Shown here: positions 42,567-55,211 of the stretch, piece by piece
Layout: the number at the start of each line of letters is the position of its first letter
How positions within the stretch are numbered: position 1 is the stretch's first letter
Source of the DNA: Pristionchus mayeri
Taxonomy: Eukaryota > Nematoda > Chromadorea > Rhabditida > Neodiplogasteridae
Length of the DNA stretch: 64,000 nt
Assembly (NCBI GenBank): GCA_036245805.1
Contig: BTRK01000003.1
Coordinates: forward strand, 24,562,685-24,626,684
Direction: 5' to 3'
Made by a program: the position numbers and the translations under genes
Notes under the pieces: generated by a model
Databases searched by the model: none
What the model was told of the DNA's origin: nothing
Seen by the model: the letters and a program-made list of their open reading frames with translations, nothing else

Positions 42567-44102
42567 TCTAGAACGTGTATCATGCATGCGCAGCGGAAGC
42601 ATGTTTGTTTAAACCAAACAAAATTCGCGAACAGGAAAGTAAAACAAAATTCGCGAACAGGAAAGTAAAACAAAATTCGCGAACAGGATTTCAAAATCGA
42701 GATATTTAGAAAATTATGACGCGAAAGTATTTTTAATTTAATTAAAATTAACGCGTTAACTTTATAAAAACTAGGGAGGGCCAACGATGTTTACGAATGA
42801 GCGAAACAATTCACACAAATTGGTGTGCAAATGGAAGCTTATCCTACCCCATTTCGACTTTTCACTTTACTTTAATAAAATTAATATTAAAATATCAAGA
42901 AAACAATAATGAAAGAAAGCAAAATTGGCGACGCTTTGAGTTCAAGTAGAGCGCATCACAAGTCATTCTTTTTTTCCAAATTACCGCAAACTGAAATGCC
43001 TTAAAATATGCAAACACCGTCCAATTGATGTAATATACTGTTCCTGGAAAGGAAAGGCTCTCTCATAGCTGTAAACCATTATTCTCTGATAAGAAATAAA
43101 ACAATAAAAAATTTTTGAAATTTTATAAAATGAAGGTAGAAAAAATGGAATGTGGCCTTCACAGCGACATCGACTCCCAATGATTACGGTATTGTGAAAT
43201 TAAATAATTAATTTAGCAAAAACCGGGAATCGTATTTTTTTAGTTTAGGCATATGTTGTGTGCAATGTGATTTAGCATCAAATAGTCAAAAATCTCAAAA
43301 ATACGATTCCCGGATTTAGAGAAAATACCAAATATGTATTTCCACAACGGTAAAAACTCCTAACTTTGATGACCCCATTCTCTAATATCTGATATTTAAG
43401 TTTATTTTTATTGTTAAAACAATTTTTTGTAATTGATATTCTACTTAAACTGAGAAAATGAAGCTTCAACACTTAATTCTAAAATCACGTATATTTTCGA
43501 TCATGTCGTACTTCTCCAGTTCTGCAATATGTCTCTTCTTGCCATGCTTGGTGTTCTTTCATCATCTGTTTATATTCATTCCAATAAATAAAATAGTTTA
43601 AAAATCACAGTAAATATTTTTTTTTTAATGTTTAAAATATTGAAAGAATTTGGCTTGAAAAGTACGGTAGTTTGAAAGCAAAAGCGTCGGAAGGAGGCAA
43701 CCAATATTCCGTACTCAAAATTCCCCGTTGCCGTCCCTAATAAAAACGTTAAACAAATTAGACGATTACAATTTGAATTCGCGGGATAACGGTGGGCCGG
43801 TGGGGTCAATGCTTTTATTTATGTTCTGATTTGACTTGCACATACGTGAGCTGCTGCATGTAGTTCTTTCGAATTGTATTTTAAATAGTTTGTTTACACA
43901 TATTTTGTATGCATTTTAAAATGAAATTATGGGTAGCCTGATACATAAATACGTTTTTAAATACATCTTAATACCTTAATGTTTAAAAATGGTGATGTGC
44001 AGGTTTGGCCAATCAATAGCGAGGAACGCGTTTCTTTCAAGTTCTCTTATTGCAATAATTTGTCGTGTATTTATTATCTTATGTCTTTCTCTAAAATTAA
44101 TG
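42567..44102. promoter_or_regulatory. Divergent intergenic region between CDK5RAP1 and nono-1
   Basis: About 1.5 kb between two oppositely transcribed genes. Three tandem copies of ACAAAATTCGCGAACAGGA lie at 42618-42690. Most of 42770-43745 is repeat-derived. No core promoter element can be assigned. Confidence 0.5.
42770..43745. mobile_element. Deletion derivative related to the 6.5-kb element
   Basis: Three blocks match, in inverted order, parts of 2485-9030: 42775-42880 with 8760-8860, 42905-43003 with 7180-7275, and 43340-43745 with 4560-5040. No outer termini were found, so boundaries are approximate. Confidence 0.6.
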
Positions 44103-44119
44103 TTTCTTTCAGTGGAAAA

Positions 44120-47100
44120 ATGTCTGATCGACGATCCAGTGGACGTGGCAGAGATGATCGCAAAGACGATAGACACGATCGAGATCGTTAACTCTAGCGG
44201 TAACTACTCCAATGGAGAGAGGTACTAATTGTTACTCATTATTTATTTCTGATTACGAGCAGTGCCATGTAGGCATATTGTTTTTCATTTTCGTGAAAAG
44301 GTATACCTACAAAGAAAGAAGTTTGACGTTAGTATTTCATATTTGCATTGTCGGACCCTGGACCGTCTAGTGGACTTTCTTGTTTAGTTTTGCTCATTCG
44401 TTTTGGAAGGATATGCAGCCCCTGCATAAATTTGGGCTCATATACTACCAAAGTTTTATCACGTAACTGGCCAACTTCTAGAGCAAAATAGGGAGCTACT
44501 GTACTTTCAAGGAAGCACCGTCTCTTATGTATGCTCTTTTCTTTTGTATAGTAGCAGATAGACGCTTGCATCTCTCTTCGACACATTTCGGAAATATTTT
44601 TCCCGATAGTAATGCATTGCTACGTTTGTCGCAATAGTTTTGTGACATCGAAAATAGTGATCACCGCCTGGATTTTACGCATGTTCCATATGTCTGGATT
44701 GCGAAATCCGCAAGTCGTGGCTATCCGTGTGATTTGTTCTTACTACCGCGCAATGCACCACTATACTTCTGTAGCTTGCGGAATTGTATCTAACAAAAAA
44801 TACAGAACGCTATTCCACAAGAGTAGAGAAAAGAAGATTCCACTTTCTCCTTCATTACTGCAACTTGCCATTCTCCCAACCCCTTTCTTCGTTACATGTT
44901 GGACTGTTACAACGATTGTATAACGCTATAGAATGAAAGCTAGAAAGCTCATGTTTCTTAACAAACGCGCGTACAGGGCACTAGTCCAGACACTCGCCTT
45001 AACTGAATGTTTTTTTCCTATTAGAGTCCTATGAAATTGTTGTATGGCCACTTATGATCGATTCGTGAATTGAATAACTATGAACAAAACTATTAATGCG
45101 TAAAATATAATTTATCCTTGAGTATTTTAAATGGGAAACTGATTTATTCACTGCTCGAATTATTCCATGGTTAGGTTTTAACAACCTTGGTAAAAAGCGA
45201 TGCTCGTACAATAGTTTTTCGTATTGTGTCATAGTGAGAATAAAATATCTCTAAATTTACAGTATCTATGGTCCTGCTGAACCTTTCATAAAATAAACAG
45301 AATATTTATATTTAAATTTCATTTTTAGGTGTTTTGAATAATCTATTTGACAGGAGTCGCAGAGAATCTTCTCCTCGCCACGGAAGTGGCAGTTTCGGAA
45401 CTATGCCTACTCGTAATGCTCCAATGGCTGGTAGAGGGCGTGACATGAACGGGCAAGCGTTCACAGAGTCAGAGCTAATGTCAGACTTGCCCAAGAAAAA
45501 GTTCACTGGCCGTTGCCGGCTCTTTGTTGGAAATCTTCCTAATGAGGTCAAGGAGCAAGAATTAAAAGAAATGTTCTCGCCTCACGGAGATATCGCCGAG
45601 TGTTATCTCAGTGGGAAAGGATTCGCCTTTCTTCGCTTGGTAATTTTTCACTTGAACTTGACACACTGGCACCGTGGCTGGTAATTGTTGGACTCTGTGT
45701 TTGGACTTTGAAGGAACTTGCGTTCTAGGGAATGTGGAAAATTGTCTCACCTACATAAAGATTGTCGACAACTATATCTGTTGAAGCAATGTAACGAAAC
45801 ACTATTGGACTGTTTTCTTTCTCTGGTGTGGACCTCTAATTTATTTGGAAGCATGTCAATTGTAATGGACTGACGAAATTGCTGGATCATATATTCTCGA
45901 CTATTGAATCCGAAGCCACGGTGTCAGTTAGAATACATAAATGAAATGTCTGGGGTCATATAAATAATAAACTAAAAGGAACAAACCAGAAACGATCCCT
46001 TCGATTATATAGAAAGACTTGAAACGTCTTAGGATACACGTGCTCATGCTGAAAGTGCGAAGGAAGCTATCGACGGGAGAATCATTCACGGCCGGCCAGT
46101 TCGCGTTCGTTTCGCTGTCCACGGAGCTGCTCTTCGGGTCAAGGAACTTTCCCCAACAGTGTCGAACGAAATGCTCTATCATGCTTTCGCCCACTTTGGA
46201 GAAGTTGAACGTGCAGTGCACATTGTCGATGAAAAAGGGCGACCAACTGGTGAAGGAATTGGTCGAATTCGAGAGAAAACCATCTGCGAATGAGGCTATT
46301 AGCGCCATCAAGGATCGTGTCTTCCTTCTTACCTCGTGAGTTACGAGCAATATTTTTTTGTTATAGTTCACTATCCAATTTATATTAGCAAGTATTTTGA
46401 TTTGGAATTGATATTCTAAATCTTATTTTATTGAGGGGTCCGAAGCCACTGGTTGTTGAAGTACTAGAACCTCGTGATGAAGATGATGGATTGGCAGAGA
46501 GAATGATCAGTAGAACTCCACAGCTGCAAAAGTATATTGTTAATATATTATCTATTGTTTTAGAGGGTTCTTCTTTTTTGCATATACNNNNNNNNNNNNN
46601 NNNNNNNNNNNNNNNNNNNNNNNNNNNNNNNNNNNNNNNNNNNNNNNNNNNNNNNNNNNNNNNNNNNNNNNNNNNNNNNNNNNNNNNNNNNNNNNNNNNN
46701 NNNNNNNNNNNNNNNNNNNNNNNNNNNNNNNNNNNNNNNNNNNNNNNNNNNNNNNNNNNNNNNNNNNNNNNNNNNNNNNNNNNNNNNNNNNNNNNNNNNN
46801 NNNNNNNNNNNNNNNNNNNNNNNNNNNNNNNNNNNNNNNNNNNNNNNNNNNNNNNNNNNNNNNNNNNNNNNNNNNNNNNNNNNNNNNNNNNNNNNNNNNN
46901 NNNNNNNNNNNNNNNNNNNNNNNNNNNNNNNNNNNNNNNNNNNNNNNNNNNNNNNNNNNNNNNNNNNNNNNNNNNNNNNNNNNNNNNNNNNNNNNNNNNN
47001 NNNNNNNNNNNNNNNNNNNNNNNNNNNNNNNNNNNNNNNNNNNNNNNNNNNNNNNNNNNNNNNNNNNNNNNNNNNNNNNNNNNNNNNGTAAAATGTTATG

Positions 47101-50100
47101 TTCTCTGGTGGAGAGCATCTTAAGAGACCCTCCACCAGAGAACGTAAGAACTGTGCAGGGGTCCACGGATGGCCAAAAATTCGATAATTTCCATACGTTT
47201 TTTTCTGAAGCGTAGGCCCCGAGTGCTGATTGACGGCTGCATAACTAAGGCTGGGGGTCGATTTTGAAAACGTTTCAGACACGCCCAATTATTGGAGTCG
47301 AAAAAGTCGATATCTCAGAATGACTTGGGATATAGATTTTCTGACGTATTTTCGCTCGTAGAGTACGAATATCGATATCCGAATAAGACAAAATGCGAAA
47401 TAAAAAAGTTTAGGTCGAAAAACCACTTTTTCCTCTCAATAATCGAATACATAGCTGTCCAGGAACCGTTCGGGGGGTGCCTTCCCGGAAGGCACCCCCC
47501 CCCCCCCCCCCCCCCACCCCCCCCCCCCCCCCCCCCCGAACGGATCCTTGGGCAGCTATGATCGAATATATCGATCTAAAAAAGCCCGAGGTGCACATTG
47601 TGAATATGATTTTCGGAATCTACGTAAAAAGTTAGTTCCAGCCTGAAATATTTCGGCTTTTTAAAAATGGTAGTTTTGAGATCTTTCGATCCAAAGTCGG
47701 AATTTTCGACGAAATCGACCAATACGTCGTCATGCCAAACGCGGAACTTTAACTCTTCACAGTTGCAATGCCTCAAAAACAATTTTATATTAGTGCAATC
47801 ACTTGCAATTTATTTTAGTAAAGAAAAGTCACAAAAAATGTATAATTAAAAAAATCCATATTTGACATTTCAAAAAGATCCACAATTTTAGGAAAATCAT
47901 AATAATATTAAAACATGTCTTCATGAGCTTTCAGATAAAAAATATGTCTCAGCATGCGAAAATGTATCAGAAAATACATTGAATCTGCGATTTCAAGGTT
48001 TCGACTTTTTTGGTACTTGGGATGAGGGTGAAAAAATATGAATTTTAAAAATGTGTTTATAATCGCTCTATCAAATTGTCAAAATGAACAAAGTACCTAA
48101 TATAGGATTAGAAATGTATGTCCTACACCATGCCGAGTACGCGACTATACAAGCGGAACGAAAAATTAGAAAGTTATTTCGTATAATCTTTTCAGCCGCA
48201 TATTTTCTTCAAACCCTATAGCCTGACATGTGGTGATGATTGAACGCAAGAATTTAACACGGATCTCCGCTAAAAATGCAGCAAAATGAGACCCTTTTGA
48301 GACAGAATAAAAATGTTGGTCGTGGATTTCGGTGAAGATGTTCGGACTAGGCAACGTGAGGGCGAGGACAACGCCAATCCGCTTCGTTTCTCGAAATTTG
48401 CATGTTTACGGGCAGTAGTGACCTACTGCTCAAAATGGCCGTATCTTGGTCAATTTTTGACCTACAGCGAGCAAATTTTTTCCATTCGATGCGTAATGAA
48501 ATTCTCTATAACCTAGTCTGCTTAAAACACGAGAAAAGAGCAAGCTTCCTACAGTAATCGTGAAAAAACACTTTAAATTTTAATTTTCCGAAAATTTTTC
48601 TCTTTACAACACGATTTTTATGTTTGATTCTGATTCCCCATCCCCGAATTGAGGTATGTATTGAATTCAATTTCCATATATACTGCTTCTACATACTGCT
48701 ACTCAGTAGGCAGAATGCGGACTTAGAGCCATTTTCAGCCAAAATAGGTTTTGGAACGTATGTCGGTTCAAAATCATGCAAATGGGTACTCAAAAAAAGC
48801 AATCGAAAGCTCTCGAGGAGCCGGATAGAAATGACTCAGGGCTTGCAGTCGTCAAAATGGCTATTTTCCCAGATATTTCGAAAAGACTAAAATGTTGTCG
48901 ACCATTTGTGTTGGATATACTGTGTTTTGAGCAAGTATTGTTCAACATTTGTCTAATGTATAAAATATCCCGTTTTTTTTGAGAAAGAACGAACTGTCCT
49001 TTCCTTTGCACTGCGAGAGGAAAGATTACAATCCTCTCAATCGTTATCTTTCTTTCTCTACTGAAGAGAGAGCGCGCGCTTTTCCGTTTTTTTTCTTTCC
49101 ATTTCTCTCGTTTTCTGTCAGTCAGAGCTCTATTGCTTTCGCTTTCGCTTTCGTCGCACGTTCACGATTGATTGCTTGCTGATCCATCTTTATTTCAACT
49201 TCAATATTTTAGGAAGAAAAATTATACATTAGACAAATGTTGAACAATACTTGCTCAAAACACAGTATATCCAACACAAATGGTCGACAACATTTTAGTC
49301 TTTTCGAAATATCTGGGAAAATAGCCATTTTGACGACTGCAAGCCCTGAGTCATTTCTATCCGGCTCCTCGAGAGCTTTCGATTGCTTTTTTTGAGTGCC
49401 CATTTGCATGATTTTGAACCGACATACGTTCCAAAACCTATTTTGGCTGAAAATGGCTCTAAGTCCGCATTCTGCCTACTGAGTAGCAGTATGTAGAAGC
49501 AGGATATATGGAAATTGAATGCAATACATACCTCAATTCGGGGATGGGGAATCAGAATCAAACATAAAAATCGTGTTGTAAAGAGAAAAATTTTCGGAAA
49601 ATTAAAATTTAAAGTGTTTTTTCACGATTACTGTAGGAAGCTTGCTCTTTTCTCGTGTTTTAAGCAGACTAGGTTATAGAGAATTTCATTACGCATCGAA
49701 TAGAAAAAAATTTGCTCGCTGTAGGTCAAAAATTGACCAAGATACGGCCATTTTGAGCAGTAGGTCACTACTGCCCGTAAACATGCAAATTTCGAGAAAC
49801 GAAGCGGATTGGCGTTGTCCTCGCCCTCACGTTGCCTAGTCCGAACATCTTCACCGAAATCCGCGACCAAAATTTTTTTTCTGTCGCATGGGTTCCTGCA
49901 ATCTTACAGGAGATCTGTGTTAAATTAAAAACACTTTTAAGAGTATAATAATTAAAGTACTAAAAGCCGGCTCAGAGATTTAGCGCCTTAGGAGGCCAAC
50001 TAGCATTGTCGGAACGTTTTAATAGTGCTATAGATGAGTTAGTCTTGGTGTTTTTAGATCATTACAACTGTGTGGAGTTCCGCGTTTGGCATGACGACGT

Positions 50101-53100
50101 ATTGGCCGATTTCGTCAAAAATTCCGACTTTGGATCGAAAGATCTCAAAACTTCCATTTTTAAAAAGCCTACATATTTCAGGCTAGAACTAACTTTTTAC
50201 GTAGACTCCGAAAATCATATCCACAATGTGCACCTCGGGCTTTTTTAGATCGATATATTCGATTGAGAGGAAAAAGTGGTTTTTCGACCTAATTTTTTAT
50301 TTCGCATTTTTTTCGGATATCGAAATTCGTACTCTACGAGTGAAAATACGTCAGAAAATCTATATCCCACGTCATTCTGAGATATCGACTTTTCCGGCCC
50401 CAATAATTGGGTGTGCCTCAACAAAATCGACCCCCAGCCTTAGTTATTGCGGCCGTCAATCAGCACTCGGGGCCTACACTTCAGAAAAAAAGTATGGAAA
50501 TTATCGAATGGCCATCCGCGGACCTGTTACGTTCTCTGGTGGAGAGTCTCTTAAATGTGGGGATTTACAAAAATAACAAAAAATTTGTCAAAACTTTGAA
50601 TCAGCATCAGAAATATTTGGAAAAAAAAATTAAGTCGGCAAAGTCGATCCAGTCAAAAATACTTGTGAGTTTTGTGAGTCTACTCTCAGATTTTGATGAA
50701 CATTTGCATATGTGCGCACGTTCGCTTCGAAAATAGCCAAATTTAAAATTTGAGACTTCAATATTTAAATGACGGATTACCTCAATCTACATATATATAA
50801 TTAAGATTTCGGAGCGAACATGTATGGAGCTCCTCCTCCTAATGTGATGAATCCTATGGCATTCGGAGGGATGGGTGGACCTCCACCTCAGATGGGAGGA
50901 CCTCAAACTGCTGGAGGAAATTATGGAGCTCCTCCACAGGTTTCGTTGCTTCTGTGCATTCTTTTTTTAAATTTATTGATTAACGTTTTTGGTATATCGA
51001 ATATCCAAGAAAATTCCGAGCATCCCGGATGCTCTTTGTTGGTAGTTCAGAAGACAATTATTATATTTATCACGGATCTCCTCTAAAAATATAGCAAAAT
51101 GAAACCCTTTTGCGACAGAAAAAAATTTTGATCAAATATGTCGCCGAAACCAGTAGGACTAGGCTCCCTGAGGCAGAGGAGAACGCCTATCCGCTCCATT
51201 TGTCGCCATTTGCATGTTGAGAGACAGTAGTGACCTACCGCGTCAACATGCTGTATTTCGGTCAATTTTTGACCTAGAGTGAGCATTTTTTTCAATCTGC
51301 GTAATGAAGTCATCTACAAAAATGTCCATTAACAATACGCACCGAAATGACGTCTTACCTAAGTTATCACGAAAAAACTATTTTTTTCACCATATTATGC
51401 AAATTTTCTCGAAATTTTTCGCTTAACAACACGATTTTTATTTTTGATTCTTATTCCGCATCCTCGAATTGAGGTATGTATACTTTTCATTTGTCGTGTA
51501 TCCTGCTTCTACATACTGCTACTCAGTAGGGAGAGTCTGGACTTAGCGTCATTTCAGCCAAAAAGACGTTTCGGAACGTATCTCGGTTCAAAATCATGAA
51601 AATGAGCACTCAAAAAAGCAATCGAAAGCTCTCGAGGAGCCGGATCGAAATGACTGAGAGGTTGAAGTCGCCAAAATGGCTAATTTTTCAGATATTTCGA
51701 AAATTCTAAAATCTCGGCTATTTGACCAAAAAAATTTGAAAAAATTGACCGAAATACAGCATGTTGACGCGGTAGGTCACTATTGCACTCAACATTCAAA
51801 TGGCGACAAATGGAGCTGATAGGCGTTCTCCTCGTCCTCAGTGAGCCTAGTGCTACTGGTTTCGGCGACATATTTTATCAAAATTTTTTTCTGTCGGATG
51901 GGTTCCTGCAATCTTACAGGAGATCCGTGTTATAGGAGAAAAAATTAAAAATTTGCAAGATTGATACGTGGCCGATTGCCTGAAAAGGGGAACCCTTGTT
52001 CGGAATGAGATATATATGGCTCGAAAGCTCATAAAATTCTAAAAAATTGCATATTTCAAAAGTGCTGGCGAGCCTCTAGTTAAGAAAAAATATCAATAAT
52101 TTCGCTAGCTATTGTTCCCCTCGGCGAAAGAGTCCTTCATACTTGCCAGCAAGGAGCAGTGGTGTCCGGCATGCTCATGTTGTTTTGCTCATTTTTGGAA
52201 ACGTTTTGAATGTTGTTTTGACCTACAGCTTGCATGTGATTTTGATCAATTTATACCTTTGGTGAGCAACTGCTGTTCTAGAGAGCGACGATTTATTGTT
52301 CATGTATACGCAGATATATCTGTGATCATTGTAATGTTACTCATTGTATGCGTCCGATTATCAAAATCACGGTAGATCAAAAGAAAGTAAGGACTTCAAA
52401 AGCTTTACCAAGAAGAGCACTCCCAGACTCGAACTCTCAACCCCCCCCCCCCACCCCCCCGTTCTAGCTCGTTACTTTTGCTTGCAGGCAACGGTGCGTG
52501 AAAGCGCGAGCGAAATTATTTATTTTTCTCTTGCCCTGATGCTCACGAGCACTAATGCGTCTTTGAATTTGATGAGCTTTTGAACCATATATCTCTCGCA
52601 GCAAAAGCACATTTCAAACCCACGGCGCAAAATTCTCAATTTTTTGTAACTTCATTTCAAGGCTTTCTAAGGCACTTGAAACTATGAACACATTTATTTT
52701 GCACCCAGGGCCTTCATTGGCCCCAGACGATGCCACATCGGAAATTGAAAAAAAAGAATATGTCTATTCTCGAACGTTGCTAATTTTACGGTAGTAGGGT
52801 TGTTGGGGGGTAGCATTCAATGGTGATCGTTCGTTTTGAATTCCATCTCGCAAATCGCATAAAATTAGCACCTTCGAGAACAGACGCATGCATTAAAAAG
52901 CGTTTTCGGCGGGCTCGAGCAAAACTTCACGAACTGAATGTGCCCATCGTTTTCAGCACCTTCGATCACCCCGAGGGAGCTACAGACAGAGAATTGAGCT
53001 TTTCGAGCTTCTCAGATCTTTTCTTAATCAAACGGCCCTTTATACCTTAAATGTTTTTGTTAAATTTTGTCATTTCAGCTATTTCTTGCTTCATTGTAGG

Positions 53101-53336
53101 GAGGCCCCCGTGGAGGCGGAAATGTTATGGAAGGAGTTCAACGTCTATTACAAATCTTCAAAAGCGAGGAAAGACCTGGAGGAGGAATGGGTGGAGGCCC
53201 ACCCCCCGGTGCATTCGGTGCGTTCGGCGGAGGATCACCCGCATTCGGAATGCCACCGCCTGGAGCTGCGATGCCTGCCTTTGGAAGACAATCTAATGGT
53301 CCCAATGATTACCCACCGGAGAAGAGAAGAAGATAG
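44120..53336 (+). CDS. nono-1: DBHS-family RNA-binding protein (NONO/PSF/NonA-like)
   Basis: Exons seen: 44120-44186, 45329-45639, 46033-46335, 46436-46531, 50806-50940, 53100-53336. RRM1 carries LFVGNLP and GFAFLRL. RRM2 contains VRVRFAVHGAALRVKELSP and HFGEVERAVHIVDEKGRPTGEG. NOPS onset is PLVVEVLEPRDEDDGL. The C-terminus is Gly/Pro/Met-rich and ends DYPPEKRRR. Family role: nuclear RNA binding, splicing and paraspeckle-type assembly as dimers. The NOPS/coiled-coil exons expected after 46531 are missing, probably in the 500-N gap. RRM2 has one extra base at about 46260 that shifts frame between GEGI and VEFERK. Start: ATG just after a TTTCTTTCAG acceptor. A likely poly(A) signal AATAAA is at 53458. 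Confidence 0.92.
46588..47087. other. Assembly gap (500 N)
   Basis: Exactly 500 N, a conventional placeholder, so true length is unknown. It adjoins a large palindrome, a likely cause of assembly failure. Confidence 0.99.
47121..50553. repeat. Large palindrome in the nono-1 intron
   Basis: Outer arms about 47121-47790 and 50040-50553 (TTCTCTGGTGGAGAG and GTAGAGTACGAAT blocks mirrored). A C-rich tract with a GGTGCCTTCC hairpin interrupts the left arm at 47460-47545. The element at 48258-49919 sits inside. Confidence 0.85.
48258..49919. mobile_element. CACGGATCTCC palindromic element, copy A
   Basis: Terminal CACGGATCTCC and complement GGAGATCTGTG, with TTAA on each side (48254-48257, 49920-49923). 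Arms of about 700 bp around 49110. No transposase. Confidence 0.85.
51071..51929. mobile_element. CACGGATCTCC palindromic element, copy B
   Basis: Perfect 11-bp ends, duplicated TTAT on each side (51067-51070, 51930-51933), palindromic arms (e.g. CAACATGCTGTATTTCGGTC mirrored). Lies in the last nono-1 intron. Confidence 0.88.
52420..52460 (-). repeat. tRNA-like B-box fragment
   Basis: The minus strand reads AGTTCGAGTCT at 52436-52426, next to a C-rich run. It resembles a tRNA 3' half; no full tRNA can be built. Confidence 0.35.
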
Positions 53337-53459
53337 TCTAGCCGGAACACAGTACCTTCTCCTTCACCTTCAAAACATTATTTATTCTTTAAGCATTATC
53401 TGTTAAATCGAAATATGTATATAAAGCCGAAGCGGTTTAAGACACGTTCCTATTTATAA

Positions 53460-54062
53460 TAAACCTATAAAAGTATGTTTTCCCGAGTCATTATATTTGT
53501 GCGCTCAAGTTTGTAAAATAAAAGTATGTAATTTTTTACAAGAACTCGTCACAGAGTAATTTGGCGCTGTGCTCCGAACCATGCTCGTGCTAACAGTGGG
53601 CCGCATGCTGATGTCGTTCTCTAGTTAAATCTGGTGAAGATGTGATTGGCGATCATGATGGTGAGGTTTACGCAGTATCTTAGTTAAAACAAATGAAAGC
53701 CTATGGATATTCTACTGTACCGCGAGAAATGCCGGATCGATTCAAGTTGGGTCTGCTCACCTCTACGAGAGTATTCACGAAGCAATGGTGGTGTCTCACT
53801 CAGTGGGATAAAATAATTTTAAAAATTTGCATGAATAACTTTGATGTCTTTTAATCGGGCTATATCGGGCATGACCGATTTGCAGGCTGCGAGAGTACTT
53901 TCTTCACGTTGAGCATGAGACAATTATTTATTTTCACACATATATAGAACATTAGCAAATCACTGGAAGGAAATAGAGATAACCTATCCGAATATTAACA
54001 TATTTAATCGATTAGATGATAAGGCGAAAAGTGTTTGAATTGTACAATACGAACATTGCTGT
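53460..54062. other. Convergent intergenic region, nono-1 / rab-18
   Basis: The two 3' ends converge here. AT-rich; nothing else recognised. Confidence 0.6.
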
Positions 54063-55081
54063 TTTAGCATGCACATGAGTTGCCGCTAGATTGAGCAGGT
54101 GTGCCTAACTTGAAGGTAGGACGATCACTTTCCCATAGAGATGGTGTTTGCATGATCTTAAAGCATTGTTAATGTTCATTATTCAACATCTATTTACAAC
54201 CACATACCTTTTCGATCAACTCCTCGAACGCGCATTGAACGCCTTCCTTTGTCTTCGCACTCGCTTCAATAAAAAGAGCACGGTACTTCCTTGCCAATTT
54301 CAAACCTTCTTCTCTAGAAATCTCACGATTTGGCTTAAATACCACATTTTACATATGTTTGCGAAGCCGATCGTACCATGTCGATTTTATTAGCGACCAC
54401 CATTCTGACAGCGTCCCCTTTAGTGCAGTATGTTTCCGTCTCCGTGAGCCAATGATCTAAGCGCTCCATCGTTGAACGGTTTGTGACATCGTACACTTAA
54501 CGTTTGATATGGTACTGTGAGAATAGAAAGCGTAATCCGTGGTGTGGTGGGCGAGATTTAGTACATTTGTTTCTAAATATACGCGGAACGCGGAGGAAAA
54601 ATGTTCCGCGTATACTTAGAAACAAATACACTAAATCTCGCCCACCACACCACGGACTACGCTTTCTATTCTCACAGTAACAGGCAAGATGAATCATTTA
54701 CCAAATATAATCCCTTGAGCACCGCGATAGTATGACGGAGTTAATGTTCTGAAACGCTCTTGACCAGCAGTATCCCAGATCGCAAGTTTCACGCGATTTC
54801 TATCGACGCTCATTGAGGTGACTCGAAAATCGACGCCTTTGAAAGCAAAGGTGATTAATTAGAAGTATAGTGATATCTTCACCGATAGTAGCAGGCTGCT
54901 CAGGGTCGAAGACGTCGTCTACAAAACGGAGCATCAAGCTGAATGGAAAGAATCATTTTAGAGCAGAGGAAATTTCATAAATTAAATTGATAAACCTCGA
55001 CTTTCCCACTCCACTTTCTCCAATTATCAAAATCTTGAGAGTTGTGATTGAATGTTGCTCACTTTCGTACTCAGATGACAT
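54063..55081 (-). CDS. rab-18: Rab18 small GTPase
   Basis: Exons 54996-55081, 54883-54938, 54702-54836, 54377-54494, 54208-54333, 54063-54156, all in phase. P-loop GESGVGKSS is split by intron 1. Then the effector region PATIGVDFRV, switch [11 protein letters not shown], guanine motifs NKID and EASAK, and a C-terminal CAC prenylation motif (SGNSCAC). [18 protein letters not shown] and the [11 protein letters not shown] tail are characteristic of Rab18 rather than other Rabs. Family role: ER and lipid-droplet membrane traffic. Start: ATG one codon after a TTCATTTCAG acceptor. The third intron is almost wholly a palindrome; the 46-nt second intron is typical of the locus. Confidence 0.96.
54514..54680. 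repeat. Palindromic MITE-like element forming a rab-18 intron
   Basis: ACTGTGAGAATAGAAAGCGT at the left is mirrored at the right. Arms of about 80 bp within the 207-nt intron 54495-54701. Related to sequence at 31347 and 34038. Confidence 0.85.
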
Positions 55082-55211
55082 TTCTGAAATGAATTAGGTT
55101 TGCTATATAAAAAGGTTTGTGCTACAATTGAAAGAAATTTATAATAAATTTTACACATTACAAGTGATGAACATTAGGTGTACGATTGAACGTCGCATAT
55201 CATAACAATAT

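Noticed and set aside
48313..49870. Mirror ORFs beginning with similar DFGEDVRTRQREGEDNANP-type words
   Set aside because: The same frame appears on both strands only because the element is palindromic; other copies (51071, 55212) break the frame.
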